Both the position numbers and the translations under genes were made by a program. DNA of 64,000 nt from Platanthera guangdongensis (Eukaryota; Streptophyta; Magnoliopsida; Asparagales; Orchidaceae), in the NCBI GenBank assembly GCA_039583875.1, contig CM077150.1, forward strand, positions 1 through 64,000. Direction: 5' to 3'. Of the stretch, positions 51,394-63,540 are shown one piece after another; the first letter of the stretch is position 1, and every line of letters begins with the position of its first letter. Below the pieces are notes generated by a model that was not told the origin of the DNA, made no database searches, and saw nothing but the letters and a program-made list of their open reading frames with translations.

Positions 51394-53176
51394 TTCTATA
51401 CGGTGTGAAAGTGGATCTCTCTACGCCGGTCGCAAGAGCGTGAAGCATCTGGTTGATCAGAAGGATCCGAATATACGACAGCGTAGATGGATGGAGTTCT
51501 TGGGAGACTATACATTCAAGATCCACTACGCGCCTGATAAAGGGAATGCGGTTGCGGACGCGCTGAGTCGCCGAGCCCCAGCTCAAGCAAATTGGCTATC
51601 AGTGCATGATGAGCGGTTGGTGCAGGAGCTGGAGGCGTTGGAGATTGTTTGTGTGGATAGACAATCTAGTGCTGAAGCAGTGCTGAATTGGACTGAAGTC
51701 CAATATGACCTGGCTGATCGGATTCGGCAGGCTTTGGATATGGATGCTCATATGAAGCAGTTCATGATAGAGACTCTGGATGGGTCAAATTCCCAATTCG
51801 TTGTGGAGGACGGATTGTTGTGGAAAGACGGTCGTTTGTGCGTCCCAAGTGTGGGCAGTTTACGGGCGGAGTTGTTGTACGAGGCGCATCATACCAAGTA
51901 CTCGATTCACCCGGGGAGCACGAAGATGTACCGTGATGTTAAGAAACTATTTTGGTGGCCGGGTTTGAAAAAGGATGTGGCGCTATATGTAGCGAAGTGC
52001 CAAACTTGCGCCTTGGTAAAGGCGGAGTGCCAAAAGCCGGGAGGATTTCTTAAGTCCTTGCCTATTCCGGAGTGGAAATTCGACGACATCTCTATGGACT
52101 TTGTGCATGGTTTGCCAAGGTCGCAGAAGGGGAACGACGCCATTTGGGTGGTGGTCGATCGATTAACAAAGGTGTCGCATTTTATTCCGCATAGGAAGGA
52201 TGATCCGGTGGAGAAGCTGGCGAAGCTTTATGTGGATAACATAGTGCGGCTTCATGGTGTGCCCCGCAGCATCGTGAGTGACCGAGATGGGCGGTTCACG
52301 TCCAATGATTGGAGGCTGGTGCAGCAAATGTTGGGAACAAAGCTGAAGTTTAGCACAGCCTTCCATCCGCAAACGGATGGGCAGACCGAGAGGGTCAATA
52401 GAACGATGGAAGACATGCTTCGCATGTGTGTCTTGGACTTCGGAAAGCAGTGGGAGGACCACCTTTATTTGGTGGAGTTCGCATACAACAACAGCTACCA
52501 AGCAAGTATTCAGATGGCGCCTTTCGAGGCCCTTTATGGTAGACGATGTCGCACGCCGTTGTCTTGGTTAGAAACGGGCGAGTCGAAGTTGTATAAGCGA
52601 TCGGAAGTGGAGGATGCTACTTCGTTGGTGAGAACCATTCGGGAGAGGTTGCTTATCGCTCAGGACCGACAAGCAAAGTACTATAATGCCAAGCACAGGA
52701 ACGTGGAGTTCGCTGTGGGCGATTATGTATACTTGAAGATCAAGCCGTTCAAGGGTGTCTCGCGGGTGCGGCGATTGAAAAAGCTAAGCCCGAGGTACCT
52801 TGGACCGTTCGAGGTTCTGGAGCGAGTAGGAGAAGCGGCCTATCGGCTGAAGCTTTCAGTGGAGCTAAGTGATTTACATGATGTATTCCATATTTCGGTG
52901 CTTCGGAAGGCGGTGCAAGAGCCTACGCAAGTGATCGCGGCCAATCTAGTGCCGGTGGATAGTGGGCTAACGACTAAAGTCAAGCCCGTGCGGATTGAGG
53001 ACTCGGAGGTCAAGCGGCTACGCAATAAAGAGATCAGGATGGTCAAAATCCGGTGGGACAATTGCGGTCGTGAGGAGCTCTCGTGGGAGCGAGAGCAGAC
53101 GGTGCTTGACGAATATCCGGAGTTGTTCCGCTCAGGTACAAGTTTTAGTTTTGTACATGTTTTTCCCTTTATGTAA
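51356..53176 (+). CDS. chromovirus RNase H remnant, integrase and chromodomain
   Basis: A 606-codon open frame. The N-terminus is a shortened RNase H tail ([50 protein letters not shown]). Integrase follows: zinc domain [15 protein letters not shown] ... [10 protein letters not shown] (H-H-C-C), [20 protein letters not shown] (Asp), [13 protein letters not shown] (Asp), [20 protein letters not shown] (Glu), [16 protein letters not shown]. The tail has [31 protein letters not shown] and a Tekay-type chromodomain ([32 protein letters not shown]). Integrase looks functional in itself; RNase H does not. Confidence 0.93.
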   Translation: MDVSFASKLWRHNSIRCESGSLYAGRKSVKHLVDQKDPNIRQRRWMEFLGDYTFKIHYAPDKGNAVADALSRRAPAQANWLSVHDERLVQELEALEIVCVDRQSSAEAVLNWTEVQYDLADRIRQALDMDAHMKQFMIETLDGSNSQFVVEDGLLWKDGRLCVPSVGSLRAELLYEAHHTKYSIHPGSTKMYRDVKKLFWWPGLKKDVALYVAKCQTCALVKAECQKPGGFLKSLPIPEWKFDDISMDFVHGLPRSQKGNDAIWVVVDRLTKVSHFIPHRKDDPVEKLAKLYVDNIVRLHGVPRSIVSDRDGRFTSNDWRLVQQMLGTKLKFSTAFHPQTDGQTERVNRTMEDMLRMCVLDFGKQWEDHLYLVEFAYNNSYQASIQMAPFEALYGRRCRTPLSWLETGESKLYKRSEVEDATSLVRTIRERLLIAQDRQAKYYNAKHRNVEFAVGDYVYLKIKPFKGVSRVRRLKKLSPRYLGPFEVLERVGEAAYRLKLSVELSDLHDVFHISVLRKAVQEPTQVIAANLVPVDSGLTTKVKPVRIEDSEVKRLRNKEIRMVKIRWDNCGREELSWEREQTVLDEYPELFRSGTSFSFVHVFPFM

Positions 53177-53211
53177 TTTCGTGGGCGAAATTCTTTTAAG
53201 AGGGGTAGAGT

Positions 53212-55515
53212 TGTAACGCCCCGAAACTCAAAGGAGCAAAAGGGGAATAATTTGGGCCAGTTTGAGTTCTGGCTGCAGGCACACGGCCTGGGACACGGGC
53301 GTGTCCCAGGGCGTGTCAAGCCTGTGTCGACACTAAGGCGTGAAGTCGACACTTTGGTCTCGACATTGTGTCGAGACTGGGCACACGGCCTGCGACACGG
53401 GCGTGTCGCTGGGCGTGTCGACCCGTGTCGACACTTAGCCGTGAAGTCGACACAGTGCTTTGAAGTTGTGTCGAGACACGGCACACGGCCTGCGACACGG
53501 GCGTGTCGCAGGGCGTGTCAACCCGTGTCGACACTCGTCCCGCGAAGTCGACACTTTGGTGTCGACAGTGTGTCGAGACATGGCACACGGCCTGCGACAC
53601 GGGCGTGTCGCAGGGCGTGTCGACCCGTGTCGACACTTAGCCGCGAAGTGCCGAGACCTTGTACACGGCCTGGAGCCCAGGCGTGTCAAGGTGACACGGG
53701 CAAGGACACGGGCGTGTCCGAACCCGTGTCAGCGCTCGGGTTGGAAACGGGAGAAAATGATGGGGTACACGGCCAGCTACACGGCCGTGTCAGTTCGAAC
53801 ACGGGCGTGTCAGATCGAACACGGGCGTGTTCGATGCCCGTGTGAGGTTCCAGGTGATTCGATTTTGACGGCGAATGAGGCACACGGCCCTGGACACGGG
53901 CGTGTGCCAGGCCGTGTTCGGCCCAGATTGGGCATTTCAGTCCCGAATCGAAGCCGTTCATTTCTTTGACTGAAGATCCAATGGCTGAGGGTTGTTCCTG
54001 AAGGGATATACCCGGGTTTTGACTTAGAAAACCCTCACTTTTTCCACTTGATCTCTCTCCAAACCCTTAGAGAAAGAAAAGCTAAGGCAAGAAGAAGAGG
54101 AGCTAGATCCGCCATTGGAGGAGCTTCGGAGCTCCGAATCGCAAGCCGACTCCGGATCCACGGAGGCAACGCAAGTGCGGTGATTTCTATCCGATTACAT
54201 TTCGATGGCGCCAAAGAGGAACGCAAGGGTAACGATCCTCACTTTTGAGCATGATAGCTCTCTTTCTTTGCATAGGAAGCCCCATCTCGCGAGTTTGCGA
54301 AGAGTTGGAGGCGTTCCTTCGGGTAGATATGTAAAGTCCCCGTTGTTTAGCGTCCGTATGCGAGAACGGACTTAGGCATTTTGGTTGAAGCCTACCCGGA
54401 CATGTTAGTCCGGATCGGTGATGTTGCATTGCATAAGGCCGGAGAAGACTCCGTGCTATTGGTTGTTTTCGGGTTTTCTACGCGGTAGATTGCAGCAGGG
54501 AGCCTTGGGGACTAACCCAAAGGTGCACCCGGAAAACTGGGCGGATACGAGATCTTGCCAACTTGGAGGCCTGAGAGCCAACTCGAACATAACTGAGTTA
54601 TGTGACTTGCGGTAGAATGGGACTCGGTGAAAGTTTGACCCGCGCAAATGGCTTAAATTGTCGTTGCGAAGTGAGCACGAGTTAGATGGAGCCGTACCCG
54701 CTTTATGTCGTCCGGTTAGAGCGACCTAAGGTTACATGGGACTCGCCGTTGGCATAAATGGGGGTCTTCGGTGGTCCATGGCTTAATTTGACGTGACCAA
54801 TACCTTGAAGACAAATTGCTCATAGGAATTGCCGTCCAAGAGGCGGTGGTGAGTCCGGAATGTTCATGGCTTTATTTGACGTAACATCGACCGGTTCACC
54901 AAGAATGTGCCCTGAGTGCACGGGACGTGTGGCCGTACGAGCCAACGTCTGTGATGAAATGACTATGATTATATGGTTATATTGCTCGCTTAATGAAATG
55001 CAGGGAAAGAGCATCGCCGCCCCGAGTTGGGGGCGGGATCGTTATAATTTGGTCAGCATTGCTGACCGTTGCTTTGTTTGCCACCGTGCGGTGGTTTGTT
55101 TGCTTGCAGGTGCAGCTGGACCAAGCGGTCAATAGCGGGCTAAAGCCCATTTTGCGAAGCTGGCCCTCGAAGGCCCGAATGGAAATGTTTTATGTTTTGT
55201 TCATGTATGGCCGGCCTGCGTGCCGAGGTTTGGAAATCATGTAAAAGACAAGTGAAACATTTTGTAAGGCCTTAAGGCCGACTTTTGAGTATTTTGTAAT
55301 AACATTCCTATTATCTTGCTAGTGGACATTCGTGCTTGTGCTGGGTTCTTGTTTTGCAACTTTAATAAATTGCTTCCGCTAGAATGCTCTGTGTAGGACG
55401 TTGAGATTGGTTGGATGATTTCCATACGTAACCACCCGGTCTGTCTGTGGTATATGGCGTCGGGCCCCGGCCGGACCTACTGCTATATGCTATGCGACGG
55501 ATAGGGGGTGTTACA
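53212..55515 (+). repeat. 3' LTR of the young chromovirus
   Basis: Offset exactly 6838 bp from the 5' LTR with no length difference. Differences seen by eye lie near 53987, 54068, 54283, 54531, 54620, 54679, 54961, 55029 and 55418. Confidence 0.97.
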
Positions 55516-57367
55516 TTTTGAGTGGTGCGCATGGTTCACACTTATTCCGGATACCAGTCCTGCTTGTCGTGACACTCGTCACGGCCCAGACTCGACTCAA
55601 GGAGGCTTAGTGGGTCCCAACTGGCACCGTGAAGGTTGTAACCCAAGTGACCCCAATACGTTTCAATGTTTGCTTATGATATTATGAGTCACATGATTCA
55701 TACTTTAGAGATTTTAGCAGAAACTAATTCACTTAAAGTGAAAGATCAGACCAAGAATAATTTTTAATCAGACAGACATACGAAACCAGATTCGACGACA
55801 CAGAAGGAAGCAATAGTGAGTTTTGAGCCTTGCGGGTTCGAGAGGTTAAAGTCATAATAACAAGAAGATTTATCGAGTATATTGCAGAGATAAGTTGACA
55901 TGTATCAGATCAGAGATATCGAGTACTCACCTATGGTAAATCATCCTCTGACACAAGTATTTTTCAAGTAAAAATGTGCGTTACGAGCATAATACATCAA
56001 AACACCAATCACATACTTGTTAACCAGAATTCGTTACAATTATTATCATGACACTTATTGCTCGTGCTCAGTATTCTATTATTCTTCTCATTATTCATCA
56101 AACAAGATACAAATCATCAAATTGAATATCCAATTAAGTATCATTCACTAACTCGTCTCCCAATTATCCAAATATCATCATTTACATTCACAACTCGTGC
56201 CAATCCTATCGCGTGAACTTCAAACTAGTAACAAGTCTTATAAAAGATTCGATGTTTAAATTTATTTGACGAAACAAACAATAAACGATTAATTCATATA
56301 AACATAAGATTAGACAAAGCAATTAAATTCAATGTTTGTAAGACAAAAATGATCTCTACTTGTCTGAAGGAGGCTGAATCTGTCGGAGGCGGCGAAGCGA
56401 CGCTAGCAGAATTGACACTACTCAAGCGAATCTGTTCAAGAACGACAAAAACGACATAGCAAATTAACATCACACTAACAAAAGCATGATTCGATACATA
56501 ACTAGATCAAGTGCGGGCTAAGAAAATTTACCTCCCTCATGAGTGAGGGGAGGAGATTCCACGCGGAGACGGAGACTTGACGACGCTTGGGTATGGAGAA
56601 ACCCTAATTTGGAGACGACTTATGAGGAATTCCATCACTAGAAACGAGGAGCGGCACTGAAAAACACACACATAACGCAGTTATACGATTATGAGAGAGC
56701 CAAAAATCAGAAACACAAGTTCTACACAATTTTGGAGACAAAAACTTAACGGGTAATCTCAAACAAATCTGAAGAGGAAAAGAGAGGGATTTCTTACCCA
56801 AGGAGGTCAAAATCGGGTTCAAGGAACCAAATTTGAGCCCACCTTGCAAACCCTAACCGCTCTTTTGCAGATCTCGGCCAAATCGAAGAAGAAGAGCCAA
56901 AATTAGGGTTGCTGGAGGGAGAAGAGGCGACTGCTGGAGGAGGAGAGGGAGCTGTCGCTGATGTCGGCCTCCAGAAATGGAGAGGAGGAGGAGAAGATTA
57001 CTGATTTCTGGGGAAGAGCGAGAACTGTCGACTAGGGCAGGAGGAGACGAAGCTGATGCCATCAAATGCTTGAAGAGGAAGAGAAGGCGGCGACCTGAGA
57101 CGGAGTAGGATCCAAAGGAGGCGTCAGCGCCTAAAGTAGGAGGCGGCGGAAGTCGCGACTTCGTGCGGGAGCAGCGACAGATGCGAGAGACAGAACCGAG
57201 AGGGATTAGGAGAAAAACCCTAGGCGACCAGTTGCGGCAGGGAGAAGAATCAGGAGTGGATTTGCGGGATCGGGAGAGGGCTGGCCGGGTTTAGGTTTAT
57301 AATCTAAGGGGGATTTAGGTTAGTATTTTATTATTATTATTACACAAATCAAAACCGGGTTGTTACA

Positions 57368-58612
57368 TTCTCCCATACTTAGAAAAACTCTCTGAATGGG
57401 GACTTTTAGGGCGAAGATTCAGATGACATTTATTCCAACAAGGTTTGCAGATCAAGACATAGAAATTAACTATGAATACAAAGAAATAGAGAAGAGAACG
57501 TGTGCAGAGACTTACTATGATTAAGAGAAAAGTTACAGATACTTGCAACGCAGGTCAGATTCATGTTCAGAGGGAAACTCTTCAAATTTATCATGCATTC
57601 AAAATATAGCTACCATAGGAATGAGTTTTGGTTTCTTTGAAACTTGCGTACTTGATACATATAATCTTAGCTGGATCGACCGGATACAAAAGACCGCCTT
57701 CGGTGAAAATATGAATTGGTTCCATTTGCTCGAAATTGGAAGGTAAGACTCGGGAATTTGAGAGCGAGAAAATCCTGGCACGAAGCGAAGATAGAACACC
57801 AAAGAGGAAAATAAGTTGAATGACGATTGAGTGTCAACTAAAGCGAGTCAAACTGGAGTTGGAGATTCACAAGACAACGCTGAAGTAACTCAGCAGAGCA
57901 ATTAACAAGAAGCCTCTCATTTATCACTGACACTTAAAAGCTATCTAGAATGAGATGCAAGATGACCAGATAAGATTGACAGACACACGAAACATAAAAG
58001 ACTAATTAAAAATATCAGAGATTTGAAATTAGAGATTCTAATATATTCTTACTGTCAGATATATAAATTATGTAATAATTACAACATTTTCGTTGGACAA
58101 CTCTAGGTAATGATCATGCAAGTACAACAATGAGATCACGTGCGATGTCAAGCAGATAGTAAAATCATGTGTGTGTGCAATCATTATTGTTGTTATTAGC
58201 TTAACATTTGTGTAATAATTTATGATATGAATGCAAATGAATGGATACACATCACATGTTAAGCGCACATATCACTTAACATGTCATGCATATTAGGACT
58301 TTAATGTCAGCACACTTGAAAATATTAAACCGCCTATACAATTTAATATTCGCAAGCAGTGTATATATTAGTGGAAATTCATATGCACAAAAATGTTAAA
58401 TTTGCTTACAACCCCTTAACATTCGTGTCATCGTGTGCATACTACTCATGCTTATGAGTGAGTGTGTGCGTGTTTCAGCCACGAACAACAGATAATAACA
58501 AGTTGAGTGAAGAAATGATGCATGCATATATATACTTATATAATAAGTTTCAAAATAAATGATAATTATAAAATATTTTATCATTTGAAACTAACATTGC
58601 TCTGATACCAAT
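57368..58612 (-). other. LARD internal region, non-coding
   Basis: AT-rich, no protein motif in any frame. The minus strand begins with the primer-binding site (58601-58612) and ends with a purine tract next to 57367. Confidence 0.85.
58600..58612 (-). other. primer-binding site, initiator tRNA-Met
   Basis: Minus-strand tggtatcagagc two bases from the LTR end at 58613; the standard complement of the 3' end of plant initiator tRNA-Met. Confidence 0.9.
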
Positions 58613-61174
58613 TGTCACGTCCCGTCTTGACAAAAGTCAAAGTGCGCTTCGGGCGGGCCGTGATGTCACAGACATGAGCGGAAAGAAAGTCATGTCTGCT
58701 AAGGCGAATGCAGAGAATACTGAAAATAGTTTTAAAGTAGTTAATTTGGAGAAAAACAGTCTGATTTTTTGTGTGGAAGCTTTTAAGGTTTAAAACGACA
58801 TGAAATTTTAAATGCATATATAATTTTATAAAATCATGTTTTACCGGGCACTGCTACAAATTTCTTGCAATTATGATTCAAAAGAGGATGCACATGCATT
58901 AATTTCAAATTCTAGTACATAAGATATTTAAATAGCCTAACAGTTGTCCATGATACCAGAGAAAATGTCTTATTGCAATTATTACATAAAAAAATATTTG
59001 ACAAAAAATGTAAACATAGAACCTGAAACTTTAAGCAGATCGGTCTCGAGTACCTGGCGGCGCTGTCACGGACGCCAAGACAATTTCCAAAATAGCAAGG
59101 AAAAAGCTCAGAAAATTGAAATAAGCAGAATGAGCAAAAATAAAGTACAGAACAGTAACAAAAACAAAAATGTATGTGTGTACCAGTTTTCATAAATGAG
59201 AGCTACTAACTCAGACATGTAGAATAGTCAACAGAAATAACTGAATTAAGTTTATTTCGGAGCATAACACATAATAGAACAAATAATATTATAAGCTGCA
59301 ATCAATGAATTGTGTAGGTGTTTTGAGTGGTGCACATAATTCACACTCAGTCCGGATACAAGTCTTATTAGGAAACTTCCTGCTTGTCGTGACCCTCGTC
59401 ACGGCCCAGGCCCGACTCAAGGAGGCTTAGTGGGTCCCAACTGACACCGTGAAGCCTGCAACCCAAGTGACTCCAACACGTTTCAATGTTTGCTTATGAT
59501 ATTATGAGCACATGATTCATACTTTAGAGATTTTAGCAGAAACTAATTCATGTAAAGTGAAAGATTAGATCAAGAATAGGTTTTACTCAGACAGATATAC
59601 AAAACCAGATTCGACGACACAGAAGGAACCAACAGTGAGTTTTGAGCCTCGCGGGTTCGATAAGTTAAAGTCATAATAACAAGAAGATTTATCGAGTATA
59701 TTACAGAGGTAAGTTGACATGTGTCGGATCAGAGATATTGAGTACTCACATAGGGTAAATCATTCTCTGTCACAAGTATTTTCCAAATAAAAATATGCAT
59801 TACGAGCATGATATATCAAAACATCAATCACATACTTGTTAACCAGAATTCGTTACAATTATTATCATGACACTTGTTGTTTGTGCTCAATATTCTGTCA
59901 TTTTTCTCATTATTCATCAAACGAGATGCAAATCATCAAATTGACTATCCAATTAAGTATCATTCACCAACTCGTCTCCCAATTATCCAAATATCATCAT
60001 TTACATTTACAACTCGTGTTAATCCTATCACGTGAACCTCAAACTAGTAACAAGTCTAATAAAAGATTCGATGTCTAAATTTATTTGACGAAACAAACAA
60101 TCAAGGGTTAATTCATATAAACATAAGATCAGACAAATCAATTAAGTTCAATGTTTGCAAGAGAGAAATGATCTCTACTTGCCTGAAAGAGACTGAATCT
60201 GTCGGAGGCAGCGAAGTGACGCTAGCAAAATTGATACTACTCAAGCGAACCTGTTCAAGAACAACGAAAACGATATAGCAAATTAACACCAAACTAACAT
60301 AAGCATGATTCGATACATAACTAGATCAAGAGCGGGCTAAGAAAATTTACCTCCCTCATGACTGAGGGGAGAAGAGATTTCACGCGGAGACAAAGACTTG
60401 ATGGCGTTTGGGTATGTAGAAACCCTAATTTGGAGAGGGCTTAGGAGGAATTCCATCACTAGAAACGAGAGCGACACTGAAAAACACACACATAACACAG
60501 TTATACGATTATGAGGGGAAAAATAAAAAACACAAGTTCTACACAATTTTAGAGACAAAAACTTAACGAGTAATCTCAAACAAATCTGAAAAAGAGAAAA
60601 AGAGGGAGATTTCTTACCCAAGGAGGTCAAAATCAGATTCAAGGAGCTAAATTTGAGCCCACCTTGCAAACCATAACTGCTCTCTGGCAGATCTCGACCA
60701 AATCAAAGAAGAACAGCCAAAATTAGGGTTGCTGGAGGGAGAAGAGGCGGCTGCTGGAGGAGAGGGAGCTGTTGTTGATGTTAGCCTCCAAAATGGAGAG
60801 GAGAAGACTACTGCTTTATGGGGAAGAGCGAGAACTGTCGGCTAGGGCAGGAGGAGACGAAGCTGATGCCGTCAGATGCTTGAGGAAAAGAAGGCGGCGA
60901 CCTGAGACGGAGGAGGATCCAGAGGAGGCGTCGACGCCTGAAGCAGGAGGCGACGGGATTCGCGGCTTCGTGTGGGAGTCACAACAGATACGAGAGACGG
61001 GATCGAGAGAAAAACCCTAGGCGACGGGTTGCAGCAGAGAGAAGAATCGGGAGCGGGTTTGCGAGTTTGCGGGATCGGGAGAGGGCTGACCGGGTTTAGG
61101 TTTATAATTTGGGAAGGGGGGTTATGTTATTATTTTATTATTATTATTACACAAATCAAAGTCGGGTTGTTACA
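58613..61174 (-). repeat. LARD LTR copy 2 (element 5' LTR)
   Basis: 2562 bp, matching copy 1 throughout with scattered substitutions and small indels, clearly more divergence than between the LTRs of the chromovirus nested in copy 1. Confidence 0.93.
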
Positions 61175-61179
61175 ATATA

Positions 61180-61937
61180 AGTCGTTTCACTCAAGTCTTT
61201 CATAGAAAAACAGTCCCCTAGTCTGTTCTTAACAGCTTGCAGAGTTGGAATGTCATTCCCAATTAACAGTATGACATCTACATAAAAAATTAGAAAAACA
61301 ACAATGCTACACTAATCCTCTTGTAAACACAAAACTTATCTTCATTTTTGATGAAATCAAACTTTTTGATTTTCTCATCAAAACATAGATTCCAACTTTG
61401 AGAAGTTTGTTTCAATCCATAAATGGACCTCTGCAACATGCATATTTAGTGGCTTTATTTGGAGATACAAAATTCTCGGGTTGTGTCATGTACACTTGCT
61501 CAAGGAGATTTCCATTAAAAAATCCTAAACCCTAAACCCTAAATCTTGTAGTCATAATACCCTAAACCCTAAATCCTAAATCCTAAACCCTAAATCCTAA
61601 ACAAACAGAATTCTGATAAACTTAACCATGACGACATGAGAAAAGGTCTCATCGTAGTCAATACCATGAATTTGTTTGAAACCTTTAGCCACTAATCGAC
61701 CTTTGAATGTTTGTAAATTCTCATCCATGTCGGTTTTCTTCTTGAAGACCCACTTGCACCATATGGGTCGTACCATTTCAGGTGGTTCCACCATGGTCCA
61801 AACTTGGTTTGCATACATGTCAATTTCAGATTCATGCCCTCAAGCCACTTCTCGGAGTCCGGTCCACACATCATCTCTTGGTAGGTTGCATGCTTATCAT
61901 CATGATCCATAAGCAACACATTAGCTATTTGAGACAC
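61180..61937 (-). pseudogene. copia RT N-half with telomere-like insert and YVDV active site
   Basis: Minus strand from 61937: DHDDKHATYQEMMCGPDSEKW in one frame, then NQVWTMVEPPEMVRP, CKWVFKKKTDMDENLQTF, LVAKGFKQIHGIDYDETFSH, VKFIRILF. Here relatives continue with about 20 residues including the catalytic QMDVKTAFL block; instead there are telomere-like repeats (61602-61519), after which NGNLLEQVYMTQPENFVS resumes. The active-site YVDD is YVDV (61284-61273). Several stops follow. No activity is possible. Confidence 0.92.
61519..61602. repeat. interstitial telomere-like repeats (CCCTAAA variants)
   Basis: About 84 bp made of ccctaaa and tcctaaa units with one interruption (tcttgtagtcataata). 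ccctaaa is the plant telomere repeat. It sits exactly in a gap of the copia RT, not at a chromosome end. Confidence 0.9.
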
Positions 61938-62950
61938 GAGAAATCCATATCTCTCTCAAAGCTTGGTCTACCAGATCTACGTAGAACTTGTGTTTATTGA
62001 GTAGGCTCTCTAGTTACAACAACTTGTAGTCCCTGCTCAGGCTCCAATTCAGGTTCATTCATAGTTTGTGGTTCTTGAACTTCTTCAAGCTCTATCTTTG
62101 CAGTCTTTCTGGATAAGAAGTCTTTCAGCAAAACAACATCAGTGCTTGCGACAAACACTTTACCCTCAGACGGTGGGTAGAAGTAATATCATTTAGTTTC
62201 CTTACGATACCCCACCAGATAACACTTATCTGATTTGAGTTCCAGCTTATCAGACATTTCACGCCACACGTATGTCTCACAACCCTAAATCTTAATAAAA
62301 GACATACTAGGATGCTTCCCAATTCATATCTCATATGATGTCTTTAGAACTGATTTTGTTGAAGCATGATTTAAAGTGAAAGCAGTAGTCTTTAAAGCGA
62401 ATCCCAAAAAAACATGCAAATCTACATAACTTATCATCGACCGTACTATGTCTAATAAAGTACGATTCCTCCTCTCAGACACACCATTATGCTGTAGTGT
62501 TTCAGGTAGAGTGAGTTGTGATACAATACCACATTTTTTCACAAGATCCTGAAACTCATGACTTAGATATTCGCCACCTCGATCGGATCAGAGTGCTTTT
62601 ATCCTTTTCCCCAGTTGGTTCTCTACTTCATTTTTAAATTTCTTGAACTTTCCAAATGTTACAAATTTGCTTTTCATAAGAAACACATATCTGTATCTAT
62701 TGAAGTCATCAGTAAATGTAATAAAGTAGTAGAACCCATCTCTAGTCATAAAACTCATGGGTCTGCATACATCACTATATACAACATCCAAAAGATCATC
62801 AACCCTCTTAGTATGACCAATGAAAAAGGCTTTAGTCATCTTGCCCAATAAACAAGACTCGCATTGCTTAAATGAATAATAATCAAATGAGTCTAATAAT
62901 CTATCTTTATGGAGCTTGGATATGCGTTTCTCATTTATGTGACTCAAACG
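61938..62950 (-). pseudogene. copia integrase
   Basis: Minus strand from about 62950: LSHINEKRISKLHKDRLLDS and QCESCLLGKMTKAFF (H-H-C-C zinc domain; upstream His in the preceding codons), VVYSDVCRPMSFM (Asp), ITFTDDFNRYRYVFLMKSK, ALRSDRGGEYLSHEFQ with a stop near it (Asp), LQHNGVSERRNRTLLDIVRS (Glu), STKSVLKTSYEI and, after a stop, the C-terminal region VWRE-like to about 62125. Frame is kept over long parts (62947-62588, 62542-62324), separated by single stops. All three DDE residues survive. Confidence 0.92.
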
Positions 62951-62956
62951 ACAATG

Positions 62957-63540
62957 TCAAAAAAACGTAGGATTAAAGACATTCGTTCTTAGTCTTTTAG
63001 TATTCTCTACGTTATGGATCAGATGATATAAGTTTAAAACATATAAATCATTAAACAATTGAGCTACAACATAACAAACATCATTCATAAAATTTGAACA
63101 ACAGTTGCTCTTAATTATAAATGAGAATCTTTCCATGTCAAGATATGAAACAAATATAATATTTCTAGTTATAGAATGAACATAATAACAATTAGCTAGT
63201 TCTATCACAAGCCTTGCGGGCAAAGAAAGATGGTAAATACTTATGGCAACGACAACAACTCTTGCTCCATTTCCAATACACAGGTCAACCTCTCCTTTAC
63301 TCAAGATTCTTCTTCTTCCCAGTTCCTGTATATTTATATAAATGTGAGAACCACATCCGGTACCTAATACCCAAGATGAAGGAGCAGAAATGTTTTTTTC
63401 TATATTGAATATACCTGAAGTGAAAGACACACTTCCCTTCTTCTACAGATTTTCAATGTAAAGAGGACAATTCCTCCTCCAGTATCCAATCTTGCCACAG
63501 TGGTGGTATTTCCCTTCCTTGGCCAAACCTTTCTTCTTCA
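62957..63540 (-). pseudogene. copia zinc knuckle and protease with mutated active site
   Basis: At 63530-63460 the minus strand has KYHHCGKIGYWRRNCP, a CCHC knuckle whose first Cys and His are both Tyr. A stop near 63449 follows. The protease (63430-62957) reads SSWVLGTGCGSHIY: the catalytic Asp of VLDTG is Gly (codon 63364-63362). The rest is readable (GEVDLCIGNGARVVVVAI, LPARLVIELANCYYV, NIIFVSYLD), then LRTNVFNPTFF and a stop before integrase. Confidence 0.9.

Larger units (their letters stand above)
46374..55515 (+). mobile_element. young Tekay/Del-like chromovirus, 9.1 kb, defective
   Basis: LTRs 46374-48677 and 53212-55515 are both 2304 bp, start tgtaacgccccg and end ggtgttaca, and show only about ten differences by eye. 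Target-site duplication ttttg (46369-46373, 55516-55520). A primer-binding site tggtatcagactac (48682-48695, initiator tRNA-Met type) follows the 5' LTR, and a polypurine tract ttttaagaggggtagag precedes the 3' LTR. Gag, protease, RT and RNase H all carry internal deletions; integrase with chromodomain is intact. Confidence 0.97.
45657..57367 (-). repeat. LARD LTR copy 1 (element 3' LTR), split by a chromovirus
   Basis: Parts 45657-46373 and 55521-57367; the join carries the ttttg duplication of the nested chromovirus. Starts (plus strand) tgtcacgacccatctc and ends cgggttgttaca. On the minus strand the LTR therefore starts tgtaacaacccgg. The end at 56850-57300 has short purine-rich, exon-like segments conserved in both copies, but their open frames differ by indels. 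Confidence 0.93.
45657..61174 (-). mobile_element. LARD: non-coding LTR retrotransposon with 2.56-kb LTRs
   Basis: Flanked by atata on both sides (45652-45656, 61175-61179). One LTR is 58613-61174 (2562 bp); the other is 45657-57367 minus a nested 9147-bp insertion, 2564 bp. The interior 57368-58612 is only 1245 bp and has no gag or pol. Next to the 58613 LTR the minus strand reads attggtatcagagc, a primer-binding site for initiator tRNA-Met, so the element is minus-oriented. Next to the other LTR the minus strand has tatgggagaa as polypurine tract. It must move with enzymes from another element. Confidence 0.95.

Noticed and set aside
56604..60669. Conserved frame MQGGLKF... in both LARD LTRs (56604-56849 and 60337-60669)
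   Set aside because: The frames diverge through indels and have no recognisable motif; the conservation is explained by LTR duplication.
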